Of a stretch of DNA of 64,000 bases, positions 36,550 through 45,555 are shown piece by piece. Within the stretch, counting starts at the first letter, position 1, and the number at the start of each line of letters is the position of its first letter. The DNA lies in the NCBI GenBank assembly GCA_949290355.1, contig CASERN010000008.1, positions 62,001 through 126,000 of the forward strand, read 5' to 3'. The position numbers and the translations under genes are program-made. The notes beneath the pieces were generated by a model that was not told the origin of the DNA, searched no databases, and worked only from the letters and a program-made list of their open reading frames with translations. Source of the stretch: an uncultured bacterium. Its GTDB lineage: Bacteria; Cyanobacteriota; Vampirovibrionia; Gastranaerophilales; Gastranaerophilaceae.

Positions 36550-39500
36550 ATGGGCTACGAACAAGATACTTTAATCTACATTGATGACAAAGACAAAATG
36601 GATGCAAGCGTTGCAGCCAACACTTTTACTAATAAAGATATTAAAAACAGAGCATATATAAATACTCTTGGGGCAGAACTTGCATTAAAATACTTGGCTT
36701 CTGAAAATATCGATGTATCAGGGATTTATAATATACATTCCATAAAAAAAATCCTTGAAGAAATGGATATTTCAGATATTATGCTGCCAAATATACATAT
36801 TGATGTAAGAGTTGTCTTTGATGAAAACGCAATTTTCATACCTAAATCGCACTTTGAATTCAATCTTGTTCCTGATATATACCTTGTTTTCAGTCTGGCT
36901 AAAGATTTATCACATGTGAAATTCATGGGATTTTTTGAACCTAAATTAATAAACAAAAACAATGCCAATAAAGATTATTACTTCATTGAAAAAGAAAAAC
37001 TCATGCCTGTATCAGAACTAAAACATTACATAGAAAATTTCCAAGGCAACACAGTAGAAAAACTTTCTGAGAACGATTTTACAAACTCTGAAAGAATTAT
37101 AATTGCAATGGCTGATAATGATATTTCAGATGACGAAAAAAAGTTTTTAATCACACAACTTACAAAAAGTGCAGAATTGAGAGATAGATTTATTGAATAT
37201 GAGAATTTTGAAACTCTCTCATATAAAGCTGCAACTGACCCAAATATAGACAAAAATAAATTATTCATAAACGAAGCCCAAACTGATAATATCGAGACCG
37301 AGAAAAATGATAAACCTAATAACAATGATATCATCTCAAATATAGCTGATGGAATATTAACTCTTGGAGCTGGAGCAATTGGTGCTACTGGAGCATTCGC
37401 AGCAGAAGAAACAGCAAAATATGCAGATAGTATCGACAAGACTCTTGATATTGTAGATTCTGGCCTTAAGTTAGCAGATCACCTTGTAAATAATGAAACT
37501 AATTCAACTCCTGATATAATATCCTTGGATGATATTGATATTTCTACTATAAATGATGAATTGCCTGCTAATACAGATTCCTCTGAAAATCAAGAAGATA
37601 TAATTTCTTTTGATGACATAAATTCTGATATTCTTGAAAAGAATGATCAAGACAACACTAATGCAGCAAATTTAGATGATGCTATATCGTTTGATGAAAT
37701 TGACACTAATCAAATTGATAAAAACACTGAAAATAACAGCACAGAAGATAATTTCTCTGAAGATTCAATATCTTTTGACAATATTGAGCCGACTCAACTT
37801 ATTGAAGAATCAGCATTAAATATTGATGAAACCCCAATTTCATTTGATGATATTGATACGTCAAACATACCAAATAATATCGAAAATCATTTTGATGAAA
37901 ACATGTTATCCTTGGATGAAATACCTGAAACTCCTTTGTCTGAAAATATCCAACCGATTAATCAGGAAGAAATAGCAATTGACAACATAGAAGATAATAA
38001 CTTAGATGATATTAATAATGCAGAAACTAATGAAATATCTCTAGATGAAAATCAGAACATAGAAATAGAAGATTTAAATCTTGATGAAACTGATACAAAT
38101 GAAATGCAAATAGATCAAGACAACACATCTGATATAAATGATGAAACGGATAAAGTAGATGAAGAACTTCCAGAAATTGACGAAGAAACATCTTCTAATG
38201 ATAATGACACTTCTATAATAGAACCATTAGATAATTTTGAAAAAAATGATGACCTATTGGATAATATTAATATGGATTCAATACAAGAAGATGACCTTGA
38301 AATTGAAAAGCTGAATGAAGATATCACAACTTCATATGATAATCAAGCAAACGAAAACCAAGAGCAATCAGAAAGTTTCGGAAAAAATCTGCTTGATGGT
38401 TTAACACCAGAAAACTTTGATGATATTGAAATTCAAGAATCAGAGAATATAGCAGCCCAAGCTGAAAATATATCTTCAACAGAATTGCTTTCACAAATAG
38501 ATGATGTTTTAAATTCATCTACAAACTCTACAGATAATGAAAATTTTAGAAACGCTGATTCTAATAATTTAATACAAGAAGTTCCAGAAAATATATCAGA
38601 AAATCTGGAGAACTCAAATATAGAAAATAATCCGGAGAATGACCAAAATTCTACTATATCTGATAATGAATTAGGCAGTATCCCTGATATTAATTCAATT
38701 GGAGAAGAACATAATTTCCAAAATGAAAATGAAGAAAATACTATTTCAGATAATCTCAATAATCTACCTGAAGAAAATCGCGAATTAGGACAATACAACG
38801 ATACAACTATTGATGATTTACTAGCAGTAACAGAAGAGATCAATAACAATGCAAGCCAAGTAACATCAGAAGATGAATATAAAATTGATATGTTGTTTAA
38901 TGACTCAGATTCAGATTCAGATTCGGACTTAAATGAATTAGAAAACATTGTGGATGAAACTAGTGATATATCAGAACAACCGATTCCCGGAGCAGCACTT
39001 TTCAACAAAAAATCTACAAACACTAATAAAAAAACATTAATTATAACAGCTGCTGTAATTACTGTTATTGCCGCAGCTTCAGCTGTATTTCTATTAAAAC
39101 CAAAAGACAACAGCGTAACAGACCTAGAACCAATAAATACAGCTCAACCAAATAATACTGTAGCAGATCTAGAAAATCCAATAAATGCTGAAACTACAGA
39201 AAATGTACTTGCAACAAATGCTCCAGACATAAATAAAACAAACTCTACACAAAAACAAAAAATTAATGAACTAAAAAGCACACCAACAAAACAAAAAAAT
39301 GTATCATCTGAATCTTCACTATCTGTAAGCAGATTAGTGTGGGATGTTCCTGATGCACTTTCATACAGCCCTAAAATGCAAAATTACCTAAGAACTGCAG
39401 GTAAAAGCATAAAATTAACTTTATCGGCAGATTTACTACTTGCAACAGAATATGCTTATACAAATCAAGTTAAAGTTAATTTAAAAATATCTCAAAACGG

Positions 39501-39657
39501 CTCTGTACAACAAGCAAATATAGGTTCCAGCAGTGGTTCAAGCCAAATTGATGAAATTGTGTTACAATCTGTTAAAGATACACTAAATGTCGTCAAACCG
39601 CCATCTGACGAGATTAAGAGCCCTGACTTCAATTTAAGTCTTATCATATACTTTTAA
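36550..39657 (+). CDS. Giant acidic membrane protein with repeated ISFDDI motifs and TonB-like C-terminus
   Basis: I do not recognise a named family for this 1035-residue protein. Residues 1-200 form a folded N-terminal domain; 200-300 hold a small Ala/Gly-rich hydrophobic patch; 320-510 contain about eight degenerate copies of an ISFDDID-type motif (ISLDDID, ISFDDIN, ISFDEID, ISFDNIE); the remainder to 825 is Asp/Glu/Asn-rich with an SDSDSD run. One membrane helix (about 828-849) precedes a Thr/Asn linker and a C-terminal TonB-type domain (about 930-1035: VKVNLKISQNGSVQQANIGSSSGS). The topology suggests an acidic cytoplasmic scaffold joined to a periplasmic TonB-like tip. AAGGAG precedes the ATG. 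It is followed by a sigma-like gene 10 bases away. Confidence 0.7.
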   Translation: MGYEQDTLIYIDDKDKMDASVAANTFTNKDIKNRAYINTLGAELALKYLASENIDVSGIYNIHSIKKILEEMDISDIMLPNIHIDVRVVFDENAIFIPKSHFEFNLVPDIYLVFSLAKDLSHVKFMGFFEPKLINKNNANKDYYFIEKEKLMPVSELKHYIENFQGNTVEKLSENDFTNSERIIIAMADNDISDDEKKFLITQLTKSAELRDRFIEYENFETLSYKAATDPNIDKNKLFINEAQTDNIETEKNDKPNNNDIISNIADGILTLGAGAIGATGAFAAEETAKYADSIDKTLDIVDSGLKLADHLVNNETNSTPDIISLDDIDISTINDELPANTDSSENQEDIISFDDINSDILEKNDQDNTNAANLDDAISFDEIDTNQIDKNTENNSTEDNFSEDSISFDNIEPTQLIEESALNIDETPISFDDIDTSNIPNNIENHFDENMLSLDEIPETPLSENIQPINQEEIAIDNIEDNNLDDINNAETNEISLDENQNIEIEDLNLDETDTNEMQIDQDNTSDINDETDKVDEELPEIDEETSSNDNDTSIIEPLDNFEKNDDLLDNINMDSIQEDDLEIEKLNEDITTSYDNQANENQEQSESFGKNLLDGLTPENFDDIEIQESENIAAQAENISSTELLSQIDDVLNSSTNSTDNENFRNADSNNLIQEVPENISENLENSNIENNPENDQNSTISDNELGSIPDINSIGEEHNFQNENEENTISDNLNNLPEENRELGQYNDTTIDDLLAVTEEINNNASQVTSEDEYKIDMLFNDSDSDSDSDLNELENIVDETSDISEQPIPGAALFNKKSTNTNKKTLIITAAVITVIAAASAVFLLKPKDNSVTDLEPINTAQPNNTVADLENPINAETTENVLATNAPDINKTNSTQKQKINELKSTPTKQKNVSSESSLSVSRLVWDVPDALSYSPKMQNYLRTAGKSIKLTLSADLLLATEYAYTNQVKVNLKISQNGSVQQANIGSSSGSSQIDEIVLQSVKDTLNVVKPPSDEIKSPDFNLSLIIYF

Positions 39658-39660
39658 TTA

Positions 39661-39669
39661 TGCTATAAT
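39661..39669 (+). promoter_or_regulatory. Internal extended -10 before the sigma-like gene
   Basis: TGC-TATAAT is a perfect extended -10, but its last bases overlap the ATG at 39668. RNA starting about seven bases later would lack that ATG and instead carry AAGGA (39681-39685) nine bases before an in-frame GTG at 39695, so an internal promoter may supply a shorter product. Confidence 0.45.
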
Positions 39670-40264
39670 GTGGGAAGAACAAGGAAACTATAAAGTGGAA
39701 TTAGCTCAAGATAAAATAGATTTAATTGAAAAGATTATAAAAAGTGATAGAAAATTTGCAAATAATGAAGATTTATACGATGATTTCTTCAATGAAACTT
39801 GCAAGCGTTCTTGCCTGATTGTAAAAACAGTAAGTTCTGATGCTACATTAGAAGCATACTTAAGAAAAATTGCTACCACATCTATTTTAAACGTTCTTAA
39901 AAATGAAGGCAGACTAAGAAGAACCAGAAGCGGTTATATGTCTACACATGAGATTCCGATAGAAACTGCTGTCCATTCAAGTGTGCCTGATTATTCAAAA
40001 TTGGAAGTTAAATATGAACCGGTAGATATACAAGATACTCCAGAAGATTTTGCTATCAAAAAAGAAATTTTACAAAAAATTATTGATACAGTATATGAAA
40101 TTGACAAAACTTCTCCTGATAAAAATTACTTGAGACTCTATGATTTAAGGTTTGAAAAGGGCATGACTCAAAAAGAAATAGCTCAAGAGTTAGATTTATC
40201 TCAGTCCGAAGTATCTAAAAGACTTTTTAAATTAATGGAAATGGTTAAGCAAGCATTTAATTAG
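39668..40264 (+). CDS. Sigma-70-like (ECF-type) regulator
   Basis: The 198-residue protein looks like a divergent sigma factor. Residues 20-80 resemble region 2 (DDFFNETCKRSCLIVKTVSSDATLEAYLRKIATTSILNVLKNEGR-like), a linker with acidic residues follows, and the C-terminus has a clear helix-turn-helix (MTQKEIAQELDLSQSEVSKRLFKLM) as in region 4. It lies between the acidic membrane protein and the STAND-like ATPase, with gaps of 10 and 13 bases. The start may be ATG 39668 or GTG 39695; the latter has AAGGA nine bases upstream. It may act as a dedicated sigma factor for this system; an RpoE-like partner anti-sigma was not seen. Confidence 0.7.
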   Translation: MWEEQGNYKVELAQDKIDLIEKIIKSDRKFANNEDLYDDFFNETCKRSCLIVKTVSSDATLEAYLRKIATTSILNVLKNEGRLRRTRSGYMSTHEIPIETAVHSSVPDYSKLEVKYEPVDIQDTPEDFAIKKEILQKIIDTVYEIDKTSPDKNYLRLYDLRFEKGMTQKEIAQELDLSQSEVSKRLFKLMEMVKQAFN

Positions 40265-40277
40265 GTGTTTTTAAATA

Positions 40278-43244
40278 ATGAAATGTCCGATATGCAAAAA
40301 AACAATTCCTGACAACACGCTTAAATGCCCTTATTGTAAAGCAAGAACAGGCTTAATTTGTAAAAATTGCAATACAGTAAATTCTATTTTTGATTTCAAA
40401 TGTAAAAATTGTGGCACTGAAATTCTTAAACAGTGTCCAAATTGTAGCAGTATAAATTTCCCTAATGCTGAAAAATGCAGAAGTTGTGGCTATGTATTCA
40501 TTCAGCCTAAAAAGCAAGAGTCTGAAGACAAAGATTTAAAAATAGAATATCCCGCTAACCTTGTATCACAACAAAGTGCAAAAAATATTTTATCAAAAGG
40601 AATTTTATCAAAATACAAGAAAATATTTTCACTTAGTGGTGATAAAGGAACAGGCAAAAGCCTTGTTTTAAAGTCAGTTATGCAGGATTTAAAGCAAAAG
40701 AACTTTTCTTGGTTATATGGCAAATGTACACCAATCACTCAATTAACTCCAGGAGGACTTATTCAAGATATTCTACTTAATATCTTTAATTTGCCAAATT
40801 TTTGTTTAAACAATTTACAATTTAAAAAAGATGCATCAAAATTTTTCAAAAATGAATTTCCGGATCTTAACAATAACGAAATTTTTGATCTGATTAACTT
40901 TTTATACCCCAGTAAAGAAGGTACTTTTGAAGAAATTGTTTCCAACAAAAATAAAACATTTAACATTCTATTTAAAATTTTTAACAAATTTACCTCTGCA
41001 AATAAATTTATTATTGTAATAGACAATTTTGATTACATAGATGGATTTTCTTACGAATTTATAAGCCGGTACATAAATCAAGATACAATATGGGATGATT
41101 TAAAATTCCTTTTAATATATAACGAATGCAAGCCTGCAAAGGGATATTTTTACTTCCCAGATCGTAAAGACGATAAAATATATCTTGATGTTGGGATAGC
41201 ACCTATTGAATTTAAACAAATCAATATGCTAGTTGAACAAAAATATAAAAGGATTGAAGGTTTCCCACAACTTGGGACATCTGAGCTTAAAGAAATATAT
41301 AAAATGAGCAAAGGAAATCCTTCTTACATCAACCAAGCATTAGATCTGTGTTTTGATTGCCAACTAAGTAGCAGCGAATTTGAATTATCAACATCATTTA
41401 AAGGGCTTCTAGAATTAAGACTTGCACTATTAGAACATTTAAATCCTATAGCATATGATATCCTTTTAGGAGCAGCCATTATAGGTGATAAAATAAATCT
41501 TAACTTAATTAAAGAAATATTCGAAGTTGATGAGAAAACATTTAAAGATATTATGATATATCTTAAAAAAATGGACTATATTAGCCCTGTCAACGAAATC
41601 TATTTTGAATTTAGCTCTTTACAATTGTGGGAAACAATACTAAAAACAACAAAAAATGACCCAAATTATAAAAAAATCAACAAAAAGATATTTGAATACC
41701 TTACAGGTTTTACTCTAAACTCTCTGGCAATCTTAGGTATTATAGCACAAAACCTAAAACAATCACAACTTGCGTTAGAAATTTGGAGCAAAACTACAAG
41801 ATTAGCATCATATATTGGAGACTTAAATCTTTATGCTATATCACAAAAACAATCTCTTGCATTAATTAATGAATTTGATGAAAAAGATACTCTAAAAATC
41901 AGATATAACATATCCGAACGATTGGGAAAACTTTTAGCTAATTCAAATCCTATAGAAGCTATAGAATATTTACCTGATGCAATTTCTAATGCTCAAGCTA
42001 TTGGCAACAGCCCAAAAGAAATCGAATTATTAGCATACCTTGCTTCCTGCTGCCGAAAAACAGGTAATTACTTTGGAGAAGTTGAATGTGTCGATTCTGT
42101 AATATCAAAAGCAAAACAAGATAACCCTCTAGAAATTGCATTACTTAAAACGACAAAATTGAACGCTTTGTTAAACATCGGAAACTGCGGACAAATTATC
42201 AATATGATTGATAATGAAATTATGCCGGTATTTGACCAATACTTTTGCAACACTAAAAACCAAAAAGACCCTCAATTCCCGTTTATCTATGAAAGTTGGA
42301 TAAAAACATACCTTGTTTTAGCTAATGCATTAGTTATCCAAGGGAATGACAGATCTTTTGAAATTCTGACAATTCTTTTTGATATCATTGAAAGAAATCA
42401 AATTAAAGATGAACTATTTATATGCAAATGTAAACTAACTTTAGCTTTTGCAAACTCAATGAAAGGTAACTTTAAAGCCTCTGAGCAAATGCTAGAAGAT
42501 GTATTGAAATCATATAAAGAAAATGTAATGGATAATGAGACAATTATTCGTTGGAACTTTATTAATATATTGAACAATTTCTTTAGAAAACAATACAATG
42601 GTATGCAGGAAGATTTATTCCAAATCGTTACTTTTGCAAATAACAACGGTGATAACTTTACAAAAAACGTTTTGAAAACATTGCTTGGAAAAATATTTAA
42701 AGACAGCGATAATACCAAACAAGCTATGGAAATTTATAACGATCAAATTGCTTATTTTGCGAAAGAAAAAATGGCAATAGGTGCTCTCCTAACTTGGTAT
42801 TTAATATCAGAAGCAACATTAATTACCGAAGGTGCTCAAAATGCAATAGAAATAGCAGAACAAGCTTTAGAAGTTGCTCAAAATCCCAAAATTGATAACT
42901 ACTTCTTTACAATTCTATTAAGAATAGTCATAGTAAAATGTTGTCTAGCTACATCTGATTTTGAAACAGCACAAATCCATCTTGATAGTGCAATGCTTCT
43001 TGCAAAAAAATACAGCCTGAATGATATTCTATCAAGAATCTATTTACTATATGGGAAATATTATCAAGAACTTGGACTGAACAAATCAGCTCTCCAAACA
43101 GAATACTTAAAAAATGCAAACAAAATGTATGAACAAGCTAAAGAATTAACCGAAAATACCCGCAATCCATATGTCATTAAAGATTTAAAACAATCTATAA
43201 AAGCATTATCAACTTTTTGTGTAATGAATAATATTAAAGTTTAA
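40278..43244 (+). CDS. Triple zinc-ribbon STAND-like ATPase with helical repeats
   Basis: The 988-residue protein opens with three zinc ribbons (CPIC/CPYC, CKNC/CKNC and CPNC/CRSC, residues 3-70), then a P-loop ATPase domain with Walker A GDKGTGKS at 121-128 and Walker B-like FIIVIDNFDYI near 250. A winged-helix-like stretch and a long run of helical TPR-type repeats (about 470-980) follow. This is the layout of STAND or adenylyl-cyclase-associated ATPases that sense a ligand and oligomerise. No output domain such as a nuclease, TIR or cyclase is visible. It ends the acidic-protein/sigma operon. The exact family and target are unknown. Confidence 0.75.
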   Translation: MKCPICKKTIPDNTLKCPYCKARTGLICKNCNTVNSIFDFKCKNCGTEILKQCPNCSSINFPNAEKCRSCGYVFIQPKKQESEDKDLKIEYPANLVSQQSAKNILSKGILSKYKKIFSLSGDKGTGKSLVLKSVMQDLKQKNFSWLYGKCTPITQLTPGGLIQDILLNIFNLPNFCLNNLQFKKDASKFFKNEFPDLNNNEIFDLINFLYPSKEGTFEEIVSNKNKTFNILFKIFNKFTSANKFIIVIDNFDYIDGFSYEFISRYINQDTIWDDLKFLLIYNECKPAKGYFYFPDRKDDKIYLDVGIAPIEFKQINMLVEQKYKRIEGFPQLGTSELKEIYKMSKGNPSYINQALDLCFDCQLSSSEFELSTSFKGLLELRLALLEHLNPIAYDILLGAAIIGDKINLNLIKEIFEVDEKTFKDIMIYLKKMDYISPVNEIYFEFSSLQLWETILKTTKNDPNYKKINKKIFEYLTGFTLNSLAILGIIAQNLKQSQLALEIWSKTTRLASYIGDLNLYAISQKQSLALINEFDEKDTLKIRYNISERLGKLLANSNPIEAIEYLPDAISNAQAIGNSPKEIELLAYLASCCRKTGNYFGEVECVDSVISKAKQDNPLEIALLKTTKLNALLNIGNCGQIINMIDNEIMPVFDQYFCNTKNQKDPQFPFIYESWIKTYLVLANALVIQGNDRSFEILTILFDIIERNQIKDELFICKCKLTLAFANSMKGNFKASEQMLEDVLKSYKENVMDNETIIRWNFINILNNFFRKQYNGMQEDLFQIVTFANNNGDNFTKNVLKTLLGKIFKDSDNTKQAMEIYNDQIAYFAKEKMAIGALLTWYLISEATLITEGAQNAIEIAEQALEVAQNPKIDNYFFTILLRIVIVKCCLATSDFETAQIHLDSAMLLAKKYSLNDILSRIYLLYGKYYQELGLNKSALQTEYLKNANKMYEQAKELTENTRNPYVIKDLKQSIKALSTFCVMNNIKV

Positions 43245-43265
43245 GCATTCCCCCTTGAATACGTA

Positions 43266-43294
43266 TTGACAAAATCAAGTTTAAGAGTTATACT
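43266..43294 (+). promoter_or_regulatory. Near-consensus promoter of the His/Cys-rich gene
   Basis: TTGACA (43266-43271) is perfect, the spacer is 17 bases and the -10 is TATACT (43289-43294). Transcription would start near 43301, so the leader is little more than GAAAGGAGAT. Confidence 0.8.
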
Positions 43295-43315
43295 CCCTTT
43301 GAAAGGAGATTTGTT

Positions 43316-43609
43316 ATGCACGAATGTAATCATACACATCATTGCACCCATGAAGGGCACAATTGCAGCCATGGAGAAGGTCATCACTGCCACAATCAAG
43401 AAGAAGGACATCAATGTCATGGAGGCGGATGTCAAGGTAAAGGTCAATGGGGTGGTAAAAGAGAAGGGGCAGGCAGAAAATGCGAAAATCCTAAAATACC
43501 TTTTAACAGAAGACTAAGTGAAGAATTAATAAATAAATTAAAAACTTATGCACAAGAAAATAATATAACCGAAACAGAAGCACTTGAAAAAGCTATAGAA
43601 AATTTATAA
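43316..43609 (+). CDS. His/Cys-rich metal-binding protein with ribbon-helix-helix-like C-terminus
   Basis: The 97-residue protein has twelve His and six Cys in its first 40 residues (for example HECNHTHHC, HEGHNC, HGEGHHCH), strongly suggesting zinc, nickel or copper binding. A glycine-rich link with WGGKREGAGRK leads to PFNRRLSEELINKLKTYAQE, which resembles a ribbon-helix-helix or small plasmid-type DNA-binding fold. A metal-responsive regulator, storage protein or chaperone would all fit. The GAAAGGAGAT site and a strong promoter support high expression. An overlapping frame at 43266 is a shadow. A terminator follows. Confidence 0.75.
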   Translation: MHECNHTHHCTHEGHNCSHGEGHHCHNQEEGHQCHGGGCQGKGQWGGKREGAGRKCENPKIPFNRRLSEELINKLKTYAQENNITETEALEKAIENL

Positions 43610-43627
43610 ATTTATCAAGAATATAAT

Positions 43628-43655
43628 AAAAAACCCTCAAAATTGAGGGTTTTTT
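43628..43655. terminator. Bidirectional terminator
   Basis: CCCTCA pairs with TGAGGG around a 4-base loop, with A and T runs extending the stem on both sides. It serves the His/Cys-rich gene and the convergent GGGtGRT gene. Confidence 0.85.
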
Positions 43656-43683
43656 ATTATATAAATCTGGACCTTTAAATAAA

Positions 43684-44688
43684 CTATTTATTTAAAGCGC
43701 CTGCAACAGCAACTGCAACTGCAACAGTAGCACCTACCATTGGGTTGTTACCCATACCGATAATACCCATCATTTCTACGTGAGCAGGAACTGAAGATGA
43801 ACCTGCGAATTGAGCATCACCATGCATTCTACCCATAGTATCAGTCATACCGTATGATGCAGGACCAGCTGCAACGTTATCTGGGTGAAGAGTTCTTCCT
43901 GTACCGCCACCTGATGCTACTGAGAAGTATTTTCTACCATTTTCATAGCACCATTTTTTATAAGTACCAGCTACTGGGTGTTGGAAACGAGTTGGGTTAG
44001 TTGAGTTACCTGTAATTGATACATCAACACCTTCGTGAATCATAATTGCAACACCTTCTGATACATCATCAGCACCGTAACATTTTACTTTTGCTCTTTC
44101 ACCATCAGAGAATGGTTGTTCTTTAACGATTTTTAATTCTCCTGTTTTATAATCATACTTAGTTTCAACAGAAGTAAATCCGTTAATCCTTGAAATAATA
44201 TAAGCTGCATCTTTACCTAAACCATTTAAGATAACTCTTAAAGGATTTTTTCTAACTTTATTAGCATTTCTAGCAATACCAATAGCACCCTCTGCAGCTG
44301 CAAAAGATTCATGACCTGCTAAGAAGCAGAAACATTGAGTTTCTTCTCTTAAAAGCATTGCAGCCAAATTACCATGACCTAGACCAACTTTTCTTGTATC
44401 ACCAACAGATCCAGGTACACAAAATGCTTGCAAACCTTCGCCAATAAGACTTGCAGCTTCTGCAGCATCTTTTGCTTGTTTTTTTAGAGCAATAGCTGCT
44501 CCTAATGTATAAGCCCAAACAGCATTTTCAAATGCAATAGGCTGAATTCCTTTAACAATAGCATCAACGTCAATACCATTTGATAAACAAAGTTCACGAG
44601 CTTCTTCTAATGATTTAAAACCATATTCAGGAAGAACTTTATTCAATTTTGCTTGACGTCTGTCTTGTCCTTCAAATTTTACTGTCAT
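43684..44688 (-). CDS. GGGtGRT protein
   Basis: The 334-residue cytoplasmic protein carries the name-giving GGGTGRT motif at residues 260-266 (VASGGGTGRTLHPDN) and several conserved glycines and cysteines (C34, C90, C119, C121). Proteins of this family have no established function but are almost always encoded next to a NifU-like scaffold, as here, which suggests a linked role in iron-sulfur or sulfur chemistry in anaerobes. AAGAGG precedes the ATG. The NifU-like gene ends 29 bases upstream. The Ala/Val-rich C-terminus (VGATVAVAVAVAGALNK) is characteristic. Confidence 0.85.
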   Translation of the reverse strand: MTVKFEGQDRRQAKLNKVLPEYGFKSLEEARELCLSNGIDVDAIVKGIQPIAFENAVWAYTLGAAIALKKQAKDAAEAASLIGEGLQAFCVPGSVGDTRKVGLGHGNLAAMLLREETQCFCFLAGHESFAAAEGAIGIARNANKVRKNPLRVILNGLGKDAAYIISRINGFTSVETKYDYKTGELKIVKEQPFSDGERAKVKCYGADDVSEGVAIMIHEGVDVSITGNSTNPTRFQHPVAGTYKKWCYENGRKYFSVASGGGTGRTLHPDNVAAGPASYGMTDTMGRMHGDAQFAGSSSVPAHVEMMGIIGMGNNPMVGATVAVAVAVAGALNK

Positions 44689-44717
44689 TTTATTTTCCTC
44701 TTAATTACTTTACTTAA

Positions 44718-45422
44718 TTATTCAACTCTTGGGTCAATTTTCTTCACAGCTTCAGCAAATCTGCCATATGTACCAGTAAATTTTTCTAAAGCTTCTTTAG
44801 GATCTACACCTTTTTTAACTGCTTCCATAAATTTACCCATATTTACAAACTTGTAACCGATAATTTCATCATTTTTATCCAAGCCTAATTCAAGAACGTA
44901 ACCTTCTGCAACTTCTAAATATCTTGGACCTTTTTGTTTAGTTGAGAAAATTGTACCAACTTGAGAACGTAATCCTTTACCCAAGTCTTCAAGACCTGCG
45001 CCAACAGGAAGTCCGTTATCAGAGAATGCTGTTTGAGTTCTACCATAAACTATTTGCAAGAATAATTCTCTCATTGCAACGTTAATAGCATCACAAACAA
45101 GGTCAGTATTAAGAGCTTCCAAAATTGTTTTACCAGGAAGAATTTCAGCTGCCATAGCTGCAGAGTGAGTCATACCTGAACAACCTAATGTTTCAACTAA
45201 AGCTTCTTGAATGATACCGTCTTTAACATTTAAAGTTAATTTACAAGTACCTTGTTGCGGAGCACAACATCCGCATCCGTGAGTTAAACCGGAAATTTCT
45301 TTAATTTCCTTAACTTTTGTCCAGTCTCCTTCTTGAGGAATAGGAGCCGGTTCACCTTTTACGCCTCTTTTGACGCAACACATTTGTTCTACTTCATGTG
45401 TAACTTGTATACGATCCAACAT
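44718..45422 (-). CDS. NifU-like iron-sulfur scaffold protein
   Basis: The 234-residue protein has a NifU-N-like region with cysteines suited to cluster or metal binding: C15-C16, C50, C52-C53, C60 and C81 in ETLGCSGMTHS. The segment GCGCCAPQQGTC and the later VAEGYVLELGLDKND are typical of the scaffold that accompanies GGGtGRT proteins. It is larger than housekeeping NifU/IscU (about 130 residues). AAGGGAG lies ahead of the ATG. Whether it builds clusters or serves another sulfur task is unproved. Confidence 0.8.
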   Translation of the reverse strand: MLDRIQVTHEVEQMCCVKRGVKGEPAPIPQEGDWTKVKEIKEISGLTHGCGCCAPQQGTCKLTLNVKDGIIQEALVETLGCSGMTHSAAMAAEILPGKTILEALNTDLVCDAINVAMRELFLQIVYGRTQTAFSDNGLPVGAGLEDLGKGLRSQVGTIFSTKQKGPRYLEVAEGYVLELGLDKNDEIIGYKFVNMGKFMEAVKKGVDPKEALEKFTGTYGRFAEAVKKIDPRVE

Positions 45423-45454
45423 TTTCTATACTCCCTTCGGTTATATACAAGATT

Positions 45455-45482
45455 ATTGTACGTGCTAAAATGGCTTAGTCAA
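45455..45482 (-). promoter_or_regulatory. Promoter of the NifU-like/GGGtGRT operon
   Basis: Minus strand TTGACT (45477-45482), a 16-base spacer and TACAAT (45455-45460). Transcription from about 45448 gives a 26-base leader with a good ribosome binding site. Confidence 0.6.
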
Positions 45483-45493
45483 GATTTTATGAA

Positions 45494-45527
45494 AAAAGGA
45501 TTAGCTTATTAATAAGCTAATCCTTTT
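45494..45527. terminator. Palindromic terminator of the regulatory operon
   Basis: A perfect 34-base palindrome (17-base half AAAAGGATTAGCTTATT) with T runs on both strands lies 28 bases after the pentapeptide gene stop. Confidence 0.85.
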
Positions 45528-45555
45528 AATACTTTTTGAAAAATTTACATATACA

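Noticed and set aside
37500-38100. A CRISPR-like or satellite repeat in the acidic gene
   Set aside because: The repetition is at protein motif level only; the DNA units vary in sequence and spacing and lie in one continuous reading frame.
37026-39110. Several long Ser-rich open frames antisense to the giant acidic protein
   Set aside because: They are complements of GAT/GAA/AAT codons, with no ribosome binding sites and repetitive composition.
43266-43517. An open frame starting at a TTG and overlapping the His/Cys-rich gene in another frame
   Set aside because: It begins on the -35 box of the promoter and has no ribosome binding site, while the frame from 43316 has GAAAGGAGAT and a coherent metal-binding sequence.
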